Positions 22,912 to 35,404 of a DNA stretch of 64,000 bases are shown one piece after another; the stretch's first letter is position 1; every line of letters starts with the position of its first letter. Both the position numbers and the translations under genes were made by a program. The notes beneath the pieces are model-generated. The model saw only the letters and a list, made by a program, of their open reading frames with translations. It ran no database searches and had not been told where the DNA came from. Location of the stretch: contig OX457061.1 of the NCBI GenBank assembly GCA_949752795.1, positions 8,987,239 to 9,051,238 of the forward strand. The letters are read 5' to 3'. This DNA comes from Hyperoodon ampullatus. Its lineage: Eukaryota; Chordata; Mammalia; Artiodactyla; Ziphiidae.

Positions 22912-25900
22912 AAAGTTGACAGATAACATTTATTAAAACATGTCATACAAAAGGCCATGGTCTCTTCTATAAGAAGAAAATATTAAACAGTAACATTCAA
23001 TTAAGTAAAACCATGCTGTACACTGAAGACAGCAATATATAAAGACAAAACTATTCAACTTTTGCAACACAGGCATAACATTTCACAAAATATCAATAAG
23101 ATATGCACCTAATGATAATCTATTTATCATCAAATGGTTTTGTGGTCTAAGTCACCTGACTTGCATAAATAAAGTAATTTTCTAGAAGAAACATTGGGAA
23201 CCTCATAAAAGGAAAGAAGGCAGCAGCAATTGACATTATGACACAGGCTTCAAGCAAAACTAAAAAAAAAAACTAAAAAAAAAAAAGTCACATTTGCAAA
23301 ATGTGTTCCAGCATCTTCCCATAGGGCACTATCAGTAGAGATTTGAAATAAGAAACATGTACCTTTAAACACATAAGTAGCAAAGAAAAAACCCAAACAA
23401 ACACACACCCTGGTTTCACTGAACAAAGTTAGTCACCCATGAAAGCAACCTAAATCACAAAATTAGTGTGGCACAGAGGGCTGGGGGGTGAGGCCGCGGA
23501 TATATGTTGCTTGGTTTTCAGCATTCCTAATTATCGGAGACCGTATAAAAGCAAACACCTGGCTTTGGTGTGATGGCATCCTCTCCACCCTCCCCCGGGG
23601 GGCTGCAGCAAATCCTCTTCCTCAGGGAAAGCACAGTGTTGTTGCTCCTGCTCTGCCCCCACTTCACTTCTACAGCAGCTTGAGGAGGTGTGTGCCTCCG
23701 TGGGAAGACCACTGAGACTAAGCAGCTTTCCCAAACAGCTAGAAGTCAGCTTAGGGTCAGTTTAGTTCAGCAAATGCCCACCAGAACGGAGGAGACCCTT
23801 TTGGGCAGACTCTTTGAAAGTAGTGGCCAAAAGAAGAGACTGGAGGAAAGTGAGATCTAGAAATCAGAATCAACAGGCTGGGGTCCGAGAGTGCCAGAGG
23901 ACAACCCTCCACAGTTGAGGAAAGGCTATCGTAGTCCTTCCTCAGTTAGACGGTGATACCTACTTTACCAAGTGGATTATTGCAATGTGTGTATCTAAAA
24001 TTAAAGGCATAGCGTAAGTACTAATATTAAATACCACTGGTGGTGCCTTGAAGCCCTGTCCCACTGGGATTGGAGAAAAACCACAGTTAAGACTCAAAGT
24101 AGGGGACAAATACCTTGGTTGTAGGCCATTGACAAGATCCCTGAAAGACTGTTTGGAAATGTTAACCCCCTGCTATCCAAACTCAATGGGAAGGATAAAG
24201 ATTTTCTAAAGCTGTACTGAGGGTAAGGAGAGAGACTATCTATCCAACCCAGGGTGGGCAGGAAAAAAAAAAAAAAGGTAGTAATAGAGTATGATCTCCT
24301 AATCCTAAAAGCAAAGTCTATCAACATTCACTTCTAACATCCAAACTAAGGCAACCCCTTTCCCCGCCGCTCTGAACACGGCCAGCATTTCAGACACCCA
24401 GCCACCTCACAGGGTCTGGCTGACCTGATTAGCAACTCTAATTTGTACAAAACCCCCACTATCATAAAAAGCTTTAAACTGCAGATGTGAGGAACTTACA
24501 TTTTATATTCTACATTTAGTAGCTGATGTACAATAAAGGAGTTCAATAAAAGATATCCCTCTCTTCATAACACATTAAATAAGTCCCAGCACAACTGACT
24601 GCTTCCAAAACTACCACCGAAGAGCTGCCCAGTAGTCCTGGCTGAACAAGAGCTCTTCCTCAGTTACTCATGATGGGGTGCTGTGCTGATCTCAACATAA
24701 CTGAAGGACCATGATTTTTCCAGAATATTTTAATTTTACCTCTCAGACTCTTCTTCCCAAATGTCCCAACACTCATGTGAATATAATCTTTAATAGAAAC
24801 CAGCACATCAAACCTTCCAAACAGGCAGAAAATGGTTTCCTGATAACCATGGGAGAGGGTGATCAGCTTCTGGCAGAACAAAATGACTTCACTGCCTTAG
24901 TACTGAAATTAGTAGGAGTAATACAACAATTTCTCCTCACATATAAAGGCTAGGATCATACCTAAAACCCATTGCTTCTAACGTGAGAAAAAGAGAAGGA
25001 GCAACTGAGCTTGATTGTAAGTCACCTCTATATTCTCTGTTAGGTACACAGAGAAATGACTGTTAACTGGTGAAGTTTCAACACTAAGAGAAGAAGATAT
25101 TAACGTGGCAAACAACCAAGAGGTAATATCTAGTTTCTAGGTTAAAAAATCAATATATATATATATATTTATAATAAAGTTTTAAATACAAAGTGCTTTT
25201 TATATATCGAGAATGATACAGTGTTAATGAATACATCCCTGTTTTGTAACCTCGATTACAAGAGTTAACTGGTAAGTAAGTCTGTCTTTCCCCTTTCCAA
25301 ACAACGTTTAACAAGTAAATGCCTTGATGGTAGGAGCTTGAGGATCAGAGGCCATTGCCAGCAAAGTCTCCCACTTCAGAGCAAAGCCAAACTCTTAGAA
25401 CAAAATTTCACCCCAAATCCAAGAAAAGTTATTTTTATTTTAAGGAAAAAAAGTTTCCACTAAGAAATAATAAGCCGGTAAGTTTACGGAAAAGTTAACA
25501 TAACAGTAGCACCCTGTCCCTACCCTGGTGACAACTTCAGGTATGTCACACAGCTTAAAACAGCCTGAACATGCTTCTTTTTTAACCTAAAACCTCTGGG
25601 TGATCCTCAGAAAAGGTCTCAGAATAGCTGCTTTTCTTGTTTTTTTGGTAGATATAGCTATGTAGACTTGTAAACTTACGCAGCTTTATCCATAATATGA
25701 GTGCATGAATCTGTGGACTACTTCCTAAAATTAGGACTCTTTCTTTCTGCCTTTTAAAACACATTCCAGCACTCCTAAAGAGCCAGGAGGATTAGCTCAG
25801 TGTACCCCTCTACGAGTATCTCCCCCACCAGTGTATTTTCAAGACTCCTCTTTTCTTGGGTAATTGTACCCCACAACTTGCCCCGCCCAAGTATAACCTG

Positions 25901-26957
25901 ACACTCAAAATTCTGCTACTCGGCTACTCGCATTCTGACAGTTGTAGTGTCACTGTAGCACTCTATTAGCTCCTGAAGTTCATAGGTAACTCTCAGCCGT
26001 GACTGCTGGCTCCTTCCCAGTAACTGTGGTCATTGACTGACCTCTTCAGGAAGCACCATAATCTAAGACAGAGTGAATCGGCTGGAGCAGCCAATGGTAC
26101 CGTGGTCAGAGAGTCAAAGCCGGCTAGATGTCTACTAGCCACAGAGCAGATCCCACTGTGTGGATGCTACAATTAAACGGGATTTGGGACAGCAAACCAG
26201 TTAGAAATACCTACGTCTGGCACCCTAGAGAATTACAATTAGAAACAGTTGTTTAAACTAAATGTTAGTACTAAAATATAAAACTCTGACTTATCAAGAG
26301 TCTGACACACATTGTGACAGTGGCATCTTACAGAATTTGAAGCTTGTACCATAAGTTATTTGTTTCTTACTTAGAATGTCACCCTCTTAGTATCTCCATA
26401 GTTTTGGTTAAAATACCCTTTAGAAAGAATAAACCTAGGTAAGAGAGCTCTGTTAATCAACTTAGTATCCTAGGAATCACATTGTTTGTAGCTATTACAT
26501 AAGTAGCATTTCGTTCAGTGAAGCAGCTACCAAAACAAACCCACATTACCTAAGTATCTATAGTAAGAGCAAAATGAAATTCCAATATGACCTTGTAATA
26601 ATGAGTGATCAAAAACTGCTGCCACCTGAAATGGAACTGGTGGGTTGGAGTCCAATTCCAAGTGCAGGTGTCTCTATCACCAAGTCCACCTGCCTCATTC
26701 ACAATGGGCCTGAAGGTTTACCTTGCCAGGTGTGAGGTGGGCTAGCTTATCCCCATTACCCACTCCAGGCCTGGAACATACAAATTTGAAAAATTAAGAT
26801 TTTTTAATTGGCCTACTTAGAGCTGGTCTTTCAGAAATATCTTCCTTTTTTTTAAGCTTCTCTCATAATAGCAAGTAGCACGCATCATCTGTGCCCAGAT
26901 TTGCATAATTACCATAGTTTATTTTTGTGCCTGCCACTCAAGGGCCAGATCCTATTT
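22912..26957 (-). other. ZBTB43: ZBTB43 3' UTR (predicted)
   Basis: The region runs on the minus strand from the stop codon to the first well-formed polyadenylation signal with a GU-rich downstream element. It is free of SINE and LTR insertions over 4 kb, unlike the intron next to it, which fits an exonic segment under constraint. It contains an ATATAT tract near 25150-25170 and AU-rich stretches. The 3' boundary is approximate. A hexamer also occurs 35 nt after the stop (26918-26923), but it is too close to be a likely main site. Confidence 0.65.
22929..22934 (-). terminator. ZBTB43: ZBTB43 polyadenylation signal AATAAA
   Basis: The minus strand reads TTTTAATAAATGTTATC. Cleavage would fall about 15-25 nt further on, before a U/GU-rich stretch (GTTTTGTTTTTCACTGTGG). 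This is the best candidate for the distal 3' end. RNA evidence is not available here. Confidence 0.6.
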
Positions 26958-28361
26958 TTAGTTAGCCTCAGTCGTATTCTGCTCAGCCTTTGCAGCTTCG
27001 TAGGACTTGGTACAAGAAGTCACATGCCTGTGGAAACTGTCCCTCCACATAAACCTCTTTGCACAGATATTACACTCATATGGCTTTATGCCTGTGTGAA
27101 TTTTCATGTGGCCCACGAGATGATGCTTCATTTTGAATTTCTTACCACAGACACCACAGCCGTAAGGCCGAAGACCAAGGTGCATGCTCATGTGTCGATC
27201 TCTCTGACTCTTGTGAGTGAAACTTTTCCCACACTGACAAGGATACAGCTTGTCGGTGGCTGAGAATCCTAGGTGGGAAGCTTCTTCTTTAATCCCTGTT
27301 ACCATTTCAATATTCTCACTGTAGCCTGTTGCTAGGGCAGCCTCCTGTCTGTGCCCAATCAGATTCCCATCCGACCTCTCTCCGGAAAACTCCTCCATGG
27401 AGGAGCCATAGAAGTCCACCTGCTCGTCGTAATTGCTTTCGTCGGCCTGCTCATCAAACTCTGCTTCCCCTTTCTTCTCCCCGACGTGAAAGTCTTCCTC
27501 TACTCCCGAGGGCTGGACCGAGTGCTCCGTCTGCATGGTGCTGATGGACTCCGTGACCTGGTGCTCATCGTAGGATGCATGCACATCCATGCCCTCGCAC
27601 GCTTGCTCAAAGCGCTCAGGCTTCACATGGATCCAGCGTTTGTGAGCCATTATGCTGGGCTTGCTGTACATGGGCCGGGTGTAGTGGAACTCGGCACTGT
27701 CGCTGGCCCCCTCCTCCCCATCCTGGCTTGCCATCTCAGTGCTCAGCCGGTCATGCTCTGTGGACGAGTTGCTAGGAAGGTATTCATGCTCGGTGAGCTG
27801 AGATGACAGCTCGTCTTTGGTGCTCTCCTCTTCATTCTCTCCGTCCCTCAGTTCCTGGGCTTTGGGGAAATCCGCATGGCCCCCCGAGCCCAGCTCAAAG
27901 CTCTCTACCAGGCCATTGTAACTACTGCTGCTGGGAGACTGGTGGTCACTGCCATGATTTAGCTTCTGACAAAGGACTGTAGGGTTTCCTTCTAAAACCT
28001 CAGTGCATTTGTCTACCACATGCCACATCTGGAGGAAGCTCGCTGCTGTTAAGTAACTAACAATTTCTGGAGCAGGCATTACTAGACGTCCCGTGTAACT
28101 TGATAGGAGAATGTTCTCAAACACTCTGGGGTTCATCACATCAGGCAAAACAATCCTCCTGCTGTTTTTCAGGAGTACCTGGTCACAAAAGTAGGGTGAA
28201 CTGGCAGCAAGAACGGCTTTGTGTGCTCGGAAAATGTGGCCTTGGACAACAATGGAGACATCACATAATTGTCCTTGCTGGCGCTGCTGGTTCAGTTTCT
28301 GCAGAATGGTGCTGGAAAAATCAGGAAATTCTACTCGAAAAGAGTTTGTTCCAGGCTCCAT
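26958..28361 (-). CDS. ZBTB43: ZBTB43, BTB/POZ and zinc-finger nuclear protein
   Basis: The 467-aa CDS lies in one exon. The start is the MEPGTNSF methionine at 28361: it gives the length I recall for mammalian ZBTB43, has G at -3 and +4, and lies 23 nt inside a splice acceptor. The open frame extends 50 codons further upstream, but across that acceptor into the intron. Residues about 23-120 are the BTB/POZ dimerisation domain (LCDVSIVV at 32-39, AHKAVLAASSPYF at 46-58). Residues 130-370 form an acidic, Ser/Glu-rich linker with a SUMO-type IKEE at 357-360. Three C-terminal fingers follow: C375/C377/H390/H394, C402/C405/H418/H422 and C430/C433/H446/C450. The first has only one residue between its cysteines; the third ends in Cys. 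The family acts in the nucleus as DNA-binding regulators; ZBTB43 has been reported to remodel Z-DNA in mouse prospermatogonia. No frameshift or stop is present. Confidence 0.97.
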   Translation of the reverse strand: MEPGTNSFRVEFPDFSSTILQKLNQQRQQGQLCDVSIVVQGHIFRAHKAVLAASSPYFCDQVLLKNSRRIVLPDVMNPRVFENILLSSYTGRLVMPAPEIVSYLTAASFLQMWHVVDKCTEVLEGNPTVLCQKLNHGSDHQSPSSSSYNGLVESFELGSGGHADFPKAQELRDGENEEESTKDELSSQLTEHEYLPSNSSTEHDRLSTEMASQDGEEGASDSAEFHYTRPMYSKPSIMAHKRWIHVKPERFEQACEGMDVHASYDEHQVTESISTMQTEHSVQPSGVEEDFHVGEKKGEAEFDEQADESNYDEQVDFYGSSMEEFSGERSDGNLIGHRQEAALATGYSENIEMVTGIKEEASHLGFSATDKLYPCQCGKSFTHKSQRDRHMSMHLGLRPYGCGVCGKKFKMKHHLVGHMKIHTGIKPYECNICAKRFMWRDSFHRHVTSCTKSYEAAKAEQNTTEAN

Positions 28362-28366
28362 TTCAT
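28331..28366 (-). CDS. Overlapping upstream ORF at the ZBTB43 start
   Basis: An AUG at 28366-28364 lies 5 nt before the main start, in another frame. It encodes 11 codons and stops at 28331, inside the ZBTB43 coding region. It has G at -3. If used, it would compete with the main start. This is a direct reading; function is inference. Confidence 0.5.
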   Translation of the reverse strand: MKWSLEQTLFE

Positions 28367-28384
28367 CACAAATCTTGTTTGGTG

Positions 28385-28402
28385 CTACAAGAGAAAGAAA
28401 TA
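28385..28402 (-). promoter_or_regulatory. ZBTB43: Splice acceptor of the ZBTB43 coding exon
   Basis: The minus strand reads ATTTCTTTCTCTTGTAG followed by CACCAAACAAG, a good polypyrimidine tract and AG. The exon therefore begins at 28384. Confidence 0.85.
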
Positions 28403-29496
28403 TTAGTACTAATTCCAGCCCAAAGAGAAACTTATTGATCACTAAGAAAACTAAGACAAGTTCCACAGTTCCATAAAGTCCCCTAGCCTGTGGGCATGGT
28501 GGGTGGAGCATTCATTCCCCAGAGCAAGGCTTGCAGGTGCGAGTGTGCCAAAAGCAGGAACCAGCCACCATTCTTTATGGTAGTAATTCTTGATACCGTC
28601 TGTGTCTATGAGTGGGAAAATAGAATCCAGAGATATTTGTAAGCTATATAAATCTCAAGTAAAACAAAGTAAATATTTCTAGTCAAAACAAACACAATAC
28701 CTGTTCCAAACGACAGAATTTTTAAGAGGCCTCAGATTCAACCTACATTTGACAAGTTGGGGTGAGGAAGGAATTGTGGAAAAAAGGAAAAGCACAGGTG
28801 AAGGCTCTCAGGCAGAAATGATCATGGTAACTGCAAGGAACTGCAAGGAAACCACCAGGCTAGAACCCACTAAGGGGGCAGGGGGCTGAAGAGGTGGGGC
28901 CAGAACAGTCAGGCCTTTGGTCCTTCAGCACCACAGGGGTGAACTCGCCGAGGTCCCAAACAATATGGGTTTCTCTAGTTGCTGTCAGCATTTTAGCCCT
29001 TTAAGAGCTTCTCATAATGTGAAGCAGAATGAAATGGCAAGGCAAGGTATTCTATTGGGTGATCTCCAAATTGTTTAAAAAGTTATAGAACAAAGAGGAT
29101 AGTAAATACTGTCCCTGTTACTGAATGAACTCAATCTGAAAATAAAGTTATAACAAAGAATAAGGGATTGCCTGTGGCATTACTGTAAATATATTTTGTG
29201 GGATAAGTCAAGCATTAGAGACAATTCCTAACGAGAGTGATCAACGAGATGAACTCTGCAGCATGCTCAGGCCCCATAATTCCACAGTAAATTAAAACAA
29301 ACCAGAAAACTCAACAGATTTATTGGTGCTATTTGTCACCTAGGTCTAATACCATATCTAAACATTGCTGAATACCAGATTTTCTAAGTATGAGAAAAAA
29401 GAAGCAGATAACCCAACAAAGGTTGAAAGTTATCTTTCAGAGATAGGGAGAGATGCCAAGAGAAGAAACTAATGTTTCCTGGGTAATTACTATATA

Positions 29497-29556
29497 CTGC
29501 GTTGGCCAAAGTTTGTTTGGGTTTCTCTGTAACATGGAAATTTCTGGCCAACCCAA
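29497..29556. mobile_element. Mariner-derived miniature element
   Basis: Inverted ends 'gttggccaaagtttgtttgg' and 'tttctggccaacccaa' are flanked by TA dinucleotides, forming a short hairpin-like element typical of the mariner remnants common in cetartiodactyls. Confidence 0.7.
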
Positions 29557-30129
29557 TACCAGGAACTGTACACCTTTTTTCACCTAATCTTTGTAACGAC
29601 CCTGCAAACGTAGAGGACTGACATTCTTAAGTTCACTATTTCAAGTAACTTTCCTAAGGCTAAAATAAAAGCTAGTTTTTATTACGCTGGAATTTGAAAT
29701 CTAGGTCTCTATGACTCCAAAGCCTATGCTATTTTTCCTATCACGTCACTGCCTCTTCTAAGAAGATGCTAAAATACCAGATTACTCATTAATAATTTTA
29801 AGAGGTAAGGCAGTGTTTTCAGAATGAAGTATTAATTTATGGTTTATAGCTCTTAACGCATTTCATAATAATTTAAAACAAAAAAATAAGACCAGGAAAT
29901 AAATTATTTAGGTATTTGTTATTTCAAAAGGAAAAGTTAACTACATAAATGTATATAGACTAGAGGTATGTATATTCTGAGAACTACATCTGGATTCTCT
30001 GCTCTCACCAGTAAAGAATTTTGATTTTAGCTATTTGAAAAAAGGAAGGGGGGAATAAAACACACGCATAAAAAAATTTACAAAAACGCTGTTAAAAAAA
30101 AAATCTCTCCACCATTTACTCCTAGTCCC

Positions 30130-31550
30130 CCACCTCCCGCGGAAGGAAATCACCATTAACAAACTCCTGTATATATTTCTAGAAACTTCTCTGCACGTAT
30201 ATCAGAATAAATCATATACATCCTTTAAAAATTCCTACCCAAATGGGCTCATTACCTACGTTCTGTTCTGTACTTAGCTTTTGTCACTCAATGTATCTTG
30301 TAGAACATCTGACGTACTATAAACTGATTATGTCCCCCCAAATGCGTATGTTGAAACCCTACCCCAATGTGATGGTGTTCGCTTTGGGGGATGATTAGGT
30401 CATGAGGGCAGAGCCTCCCGAATGGGATTAATTAGATTCATTAGTCCCTTATGAAAGAGACAACAGAGAACTCCCTTGTCCCTTTGGCCATATGAGGACA
30501 CAGTGAAAAGACAGCTGTCTATGAACTAGTGAGTGGGCCCTCGCCAGAAGCCAAATCTGCTGGCACCTTGACCTTGGACTTCTCAGCCTCCAGAACTCTG
30601 AGAAATAAATTTCTGTTGTTTATAAGCCACCCAGTCTATGACACTTTGTTATGGTAGCCCGAATGGACTAAGACACCACATTAGCATAAAAAGAGGTAAC
30701 TCATTCTGCTTAATGGCTATACAGCTTTCTCCTATGTGGATGTATGATAATTTAATCAGTTCTCTTCTTACAGAATTTCAATTGTCTGGGTTTTTGAAAT
30801 TATGACTATCTTGGCATATCCTTGGAAAAAGCTATAGGGTAATCTCTACCAGTGGAACTGCTGGGTCAAAGGACTATGTGTTTGACATTCATATATGTAT
30901 ATATACGTATATAACTAATTTCCAAAAAGGTTGCACCAAGTCACACTCCTACCAACAGTAAATGACAGTGTCTACTCCCCTACACCCTTACCAATGCTGG
31001 ACTTCATCAAGCAAGGCAAAAAAGTTTGCAAATCTCCTAAGTGAATAATCCATGATTCACTGTTTTGATCAACATTTCTTTCATTATGAATGAGACTGAT
31101 ATTCTATTCATGTTTACTGGTCATTTGTTTTTGCTATATATTATCAGTCATATCCTTTGCTCAAATAAATTGAGCGATTCATCTTACTGATTTTTGTAAA
31201 TTCAGATTAACTTCGAAATTTGTGTAAATTATCCAATCTTTGCTTTTGTGGCCCCAGGATTTTGTGTTAGACACACAAAGGCATTCCTGACTCCAAGATT
31301 ATTTTTAAAAAGTAAAAAGAATTGTTTAGGTTTTATTCCTGGCACCATTTTTTAAAAAGGCATTTAAACCTTTAATATGCAAAGAGTTTACTTTGGTATA
31401 AGGAGAAGGTTAGGATCTAGTTTTTCCTTTCCCCTCCAAAATGGCAAGCCTGTTTTTCCTACAGTATTTATTGAATAACTCATCTTTTCCTCAAGATTTC
31501 AAATATCTGTTGTGGAATTTTATGTGACCAAGATAAGGCTTTTAAAAACA
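30130..31550 (-). repeat. Old L1M element, 3' region
   Basis: 'cttaatggctatacagcttt', 'gtggaactgctgggtcaaag' and 'cagtatttattgaataactc' match the complement of the L1 3' region. It is interrupted by an MLT1 LTR at 30317-30675. Confidence 0.7.
30317..30675 (+). mobile_element. MLT1-type (ERVL-MaLR) solo LTR
   Basis: 'gttgaaaccctaccccaatg' near the left end and 'ccagaactctgagaaataaa' plus 'gttatggtagcccgaatgg' near the right end give the order of an MLT1A-like LTR. It is an old insertion inside L1M, with no coding content. Confidence 0.8.
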
Positions 31551-32502
31551 GTTCTATAAAAATAAACGCCATAAGCGATGTTAGAGAAAATGGTGGAGTA
31601 GGAAGCTTTAGGTGTCAATCCCTCCACTAAAACAACTAGTAAACTGTTAAAATGATCAGAATAAACCATTTCTGAACTCTGGAATCTGATCAGACACTTA
31701 CAGCAACCAATGCAATGCTCGATGAAAGAAGAGGCTGCTAAACCTCGTTAAGAGAGCAGCGTGCTGCAAACCAGCAATAATCCCCATTCCTCGGCTCTGC
31801 CACAGTTTGCAGGACAGTGGCCCAATTTCCAAGAGTGCCTGGCTGATGCCAGGGTGGCAAGAACAACACTGTCCAAAAATTGGGGGTTTTGCATCTTGGC
31901 CAGTCTGGCCAGCCCACACAAGCTTTTTCTTGGCCCCCTCAGGCTGCAGTGGTTTTCCCAGTAGCATCCATCGGAAGATTTTAAAATGCAAACACCACTC
32001 CCCATTCCTTGGGCCCAAATATTTAAGGAAATCTCTGTCAGGACACGGCCTATCACACAGATAAAGCAATAGAAACTTCCATGACTACATGCAACAAGGA
32101 ATACAGACTTTGCAAAACAGTTTAGAAAAAAATCACCATACAGACAACTGCAGCCATCAACAAGAAACAAAAAAAAAATCCCCTAGGAGGGGAAGAATCT
32201 GATTTCAAGAGCTACCACATTAGAATACTAAAAATATCCAGTTCTGAACCAAAAATTACAAAGTATACAAAGAAAAAGGAAAACAAGGTACATTCACAGG
32301 AAAAAAAGAATTAGAAACTATCCTTGAAGAATTCCAGACATTGTTAAGTCCTAGTCAAAGCCGTTAAAGTCAACTGTCTTGGATATGCTCAAATTGTTAA
32401 AGAAAACTATGGACAAGGAACTAAAGAAACAATGGCAATAAACAGACAGAAATTATAAAATGTAACCAAATAGAAATTCTGGAGCTGAAAAGCGTAACAG
32501 CT

Positions 32503-32883
32503 GTATTATGGGCTGAGCTGTATCCTTCCAAAATTCCTATGTTAAAGCCCTAATCCCCAGTACTTCAGAATGTGACTATATTTGGATTTAGGGCCTTTAA
32601 AAAGGTAATTAAGTTAAAACGAGGTTGTTAGGGTGGGACCTAATCCAAGCTGACTGGTATTCTTATAAGAAATGAAATTTGTACAGAGAGATATCAGGCA
32701 TGCGTGCAATGTGAAGACACAGCGAAATGCTGGCACCTGCAAGCCAAAGAGAAAGGCCTCAGGAGGAACCAAATCTGCCAACATTTTGATCTCAGACTTC
32801 TAGCCTCTAAAATTCTGAAAAAATAAATTTTTGTTGCTTAGGTCACCTAGCCTGTGGTATTTTATTATGGCAGACCAAGGAAA
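32503..32883 (+). mobile_element. MLT1-type (ERVL-MaLR) LTR
   Basis: 'tgttaaagccctaatcccca', 'gatctcagacttctagcctc' and 'gtggtattttattatggcag' follow MLT1 order. It is inserted in the L1/HAL1 copy. Confidence 0.8.
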
Positions 32884-33545
32884 CAAATACAAGATGAAAT
32901 TAAAAATTCATAATAAGGAGTCCAATGGCAGATTTAAGCAGGCAAAAGGAAAAAAATTCATCAAACTCAAATGTAAAGCAATTGAAACATCCAGTCTGAG
33001 GAGTATTAGGAATGAAGAAAAAGAAACACAATCTGAGGTACCTATGGAAAACCAAATATACCAACATGCAAATCAGAGTCTCAGAAGGAGGAAAAAGAAT
33101 AGAAAAGATATTAAATTATGTAATGATTGAAAACTTCCTGAATTTGATGAAAGACATAAACCTCACACATCCAAGAAGCTTAACTCCAAGGAGATAAAAT
33201 TAAAGAGGTCCACATGAGATACACTGTAAGTCAAATAGTGGAAAGCCAAAGACAATGGAGAATCTTGAAAGCAGCAAGAAAGAAGCCACTCATCACACAA
33301 AAGGGATCCTCAGTAAGACCAACAGCTAACTGCTCATCAGAAACCACGGCACTCAGAAGGCAGTGAACGACATATTTAAAGTGCTAGGATAAAGATCTGT
33401 CAACCAGGAACTCTACACCCGCAAAACTATCCTTTCAAGAATGAAGGAGAAATTAAGACACTCCCAGATAAACAAAAGCTAAGGGTGTTTGTTACTAATA
33501 GGTTTCCTCTACAAGAAACGATAAAGGCGTCCTTCAGGCTGAGAT

Positions 33546-33775
33546 AAAAGAACACTAGAGGGCTTCCTTGGTGGCGCAGTGGTTGAGAGTCCACCTGCCG
33601 ATGCACGGGACACGGATTCGTGCCCCGGTCCGGGAAGATCCCACATGCCGCGGAGCAGCTGGGCCCGTGAGCCATGGCCGCTGAGCCTGCGTGTCCGTAG
33701 CCTGTGCTCCGCAACGGGAGAGGCCACAGCAGTGAGGGGCCCGCGTACCGCAAAAAAAAAAAAAAGAAAACTAGA
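33546..33775 (+). mobile_element. CHR-family SINE (short form)
   Basis: The body starts at 33560. Flanks 'aaaagaacactaga' and 'aaaagaaaactaga' are a 14-bp duplication with one mismatch. Confidence 0.92.
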
Positions 33776-34522
33776 TAGTAATTCAAAGCCATATGAAGGA
33801 ATAAAGACTACTGATAAAGGTAACAGCATAGGTAAATATAAGAGCTGATATTATACTTTTGGTTTACAACTCCTCTTTTTTTCCTGAATGATTTAAAAGG
33901 CAAATGAATAAAACGATAATTATAAATCTACGTTATCAGGCACACAATGTATTAAGATGTAATCAGTGACAATCACAATATGAAGAGGGAGGGATGGAGA
34001 CGTAGAGGAGCAGAGTGTTCACACACTGTTGGAACCAGCTAAGTTTAAGAGGTTACTTGTAAACCTCAAGGTAACTACTAGGAAGATAACTAAAAATATA
34101 CATGAAAAGGAAAGAAGGGAATCAAAACTGTATACAAAAACAAAACAAAAATCTCAATTAAAAAGCAGTAAGGGAGGAGTTGAGGAACAAAAAACATGTA
34201 AGATACACAGAAGATAGCTAGAAATAAATGGTAGAAATAAATCCTCCTTTATCAGTAAATTACTTCAAATGTAAATGGATTAAGCTCTCCAATTAAAAGG
34301 CAAGAGACTGGCAGAATGGATAAAAAAACATGGTTTATCTATATGTTGTCTATAAGAGACTCACTTTAGATACAAAGGCACAAAGATGTTGAAAGTAAAA
34401 TAATGGAAAAGGTATGTCACGCAAAGAGAAACAGAAGGAGCTGCGGTGACTATATTATTATCAGACAAAATAGATTTTAAGTCAAAAAGGATCACTCTAT
34501 CAAGAATACATGATAATTAAAA

Positions 34523-34874
34523 ACATATATGTACCTACGGCTTCCCTGGTGCCACAGTGTATAAGAATCTGCCTGCCAATGCAGGGGACACAGGTTCAAT
34601 CCCTGTTCTGGGAAGATCCCACTGAGCAACTAAGCCGGTGCGCCACAACTACTGAGCCTGAGCTCTAGAGCCTGCAAGCCACAACTACTGAAGCCCGCGT
34701 GCCTAGAGCCCACACTCCGCAACGAGGAACCACCGCAATGAGAAGCCCACGCACCGCAACGAAGAGTAGCCCCCACTCGCTACAACTAGAGAAAGTCCAC
34801 GCGCAGCAACAAGGACCCAACAGAGCCACAAATAAATAAATAAATAAATAATAAAAACAAAACAAAACATACAT
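34523..34874 (+). mobile_element. CHR-family SINE (long form)
   Basis: The body is about 34537-34858 with an (aaat)n tail. Flanks 'aaacatatatgtacct' and 'aaacatacatgcacct' are a diverged target duplication within L1 ORF2-like sequence. Confidence 0.9.
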
Positions 34875-35404
34875 GCACCTAACAAAAGAAATATATATGA
34901 ACAGAAATGAAGAGAGAAACATACACATCTACAAAACAGGTGGAGACTTCAATACCTCACTTTCAATAATGGATAGAAAAATAGGACAGAAGATCTATAA
35001 GGAAATAGAGGACTTTAACAATATTATAAATCACTTATACTGAAAAGACACATAGAGAACACAAACAGAAAGGAATGAAGCTCTGATATATGCTGCAACA
35101 TGGATGAACACTGCAAACGTTACACTAAAACAACATGCTAAACATTTATGTAAGCCAGACGAAAAGTACAAATGTATAATTCTACTTATGTGAAATATCT
35201 AGAATAGGCAAATTCAGAGAAAGTAGATTAGAGGTTACCAGGGGCTCAGGTGAGTGAGAAATGGGGAGTTATTGCTTAATGGATAGAGTTTCTATTTGGG
35301 GTGACGAAAATATTTTGGAACTAGAAAGTGGTGCTGATTGCACAACACTGGGGTATAATTAATGTCACTAAATTGTATACCTGAAAATGGTTAAAGTGGC
35401 AAAT

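Noticed and set aside
26918..26923. AATAAA on the minus strand 35 nt after the ZBTB43 stop.
   Set aside because: Too close to the stop for the usual main site; the distal signal with a GU-rich element is better. Minor use cannot be excluded.
27351..27806. Plus-strand ORFs over the ZBTB43 coding exon.
   Set aside because: They are antisense shadows of the ZBTB43 CDS with no independent signals.
28362..28511. N-terminal extension of the ZBTB43 frame by 50 residues.
   Set aside because: It crosses the splice acceptor at 28385, reads through polypyrimidine-tract sequence, and would exceed the known family length.
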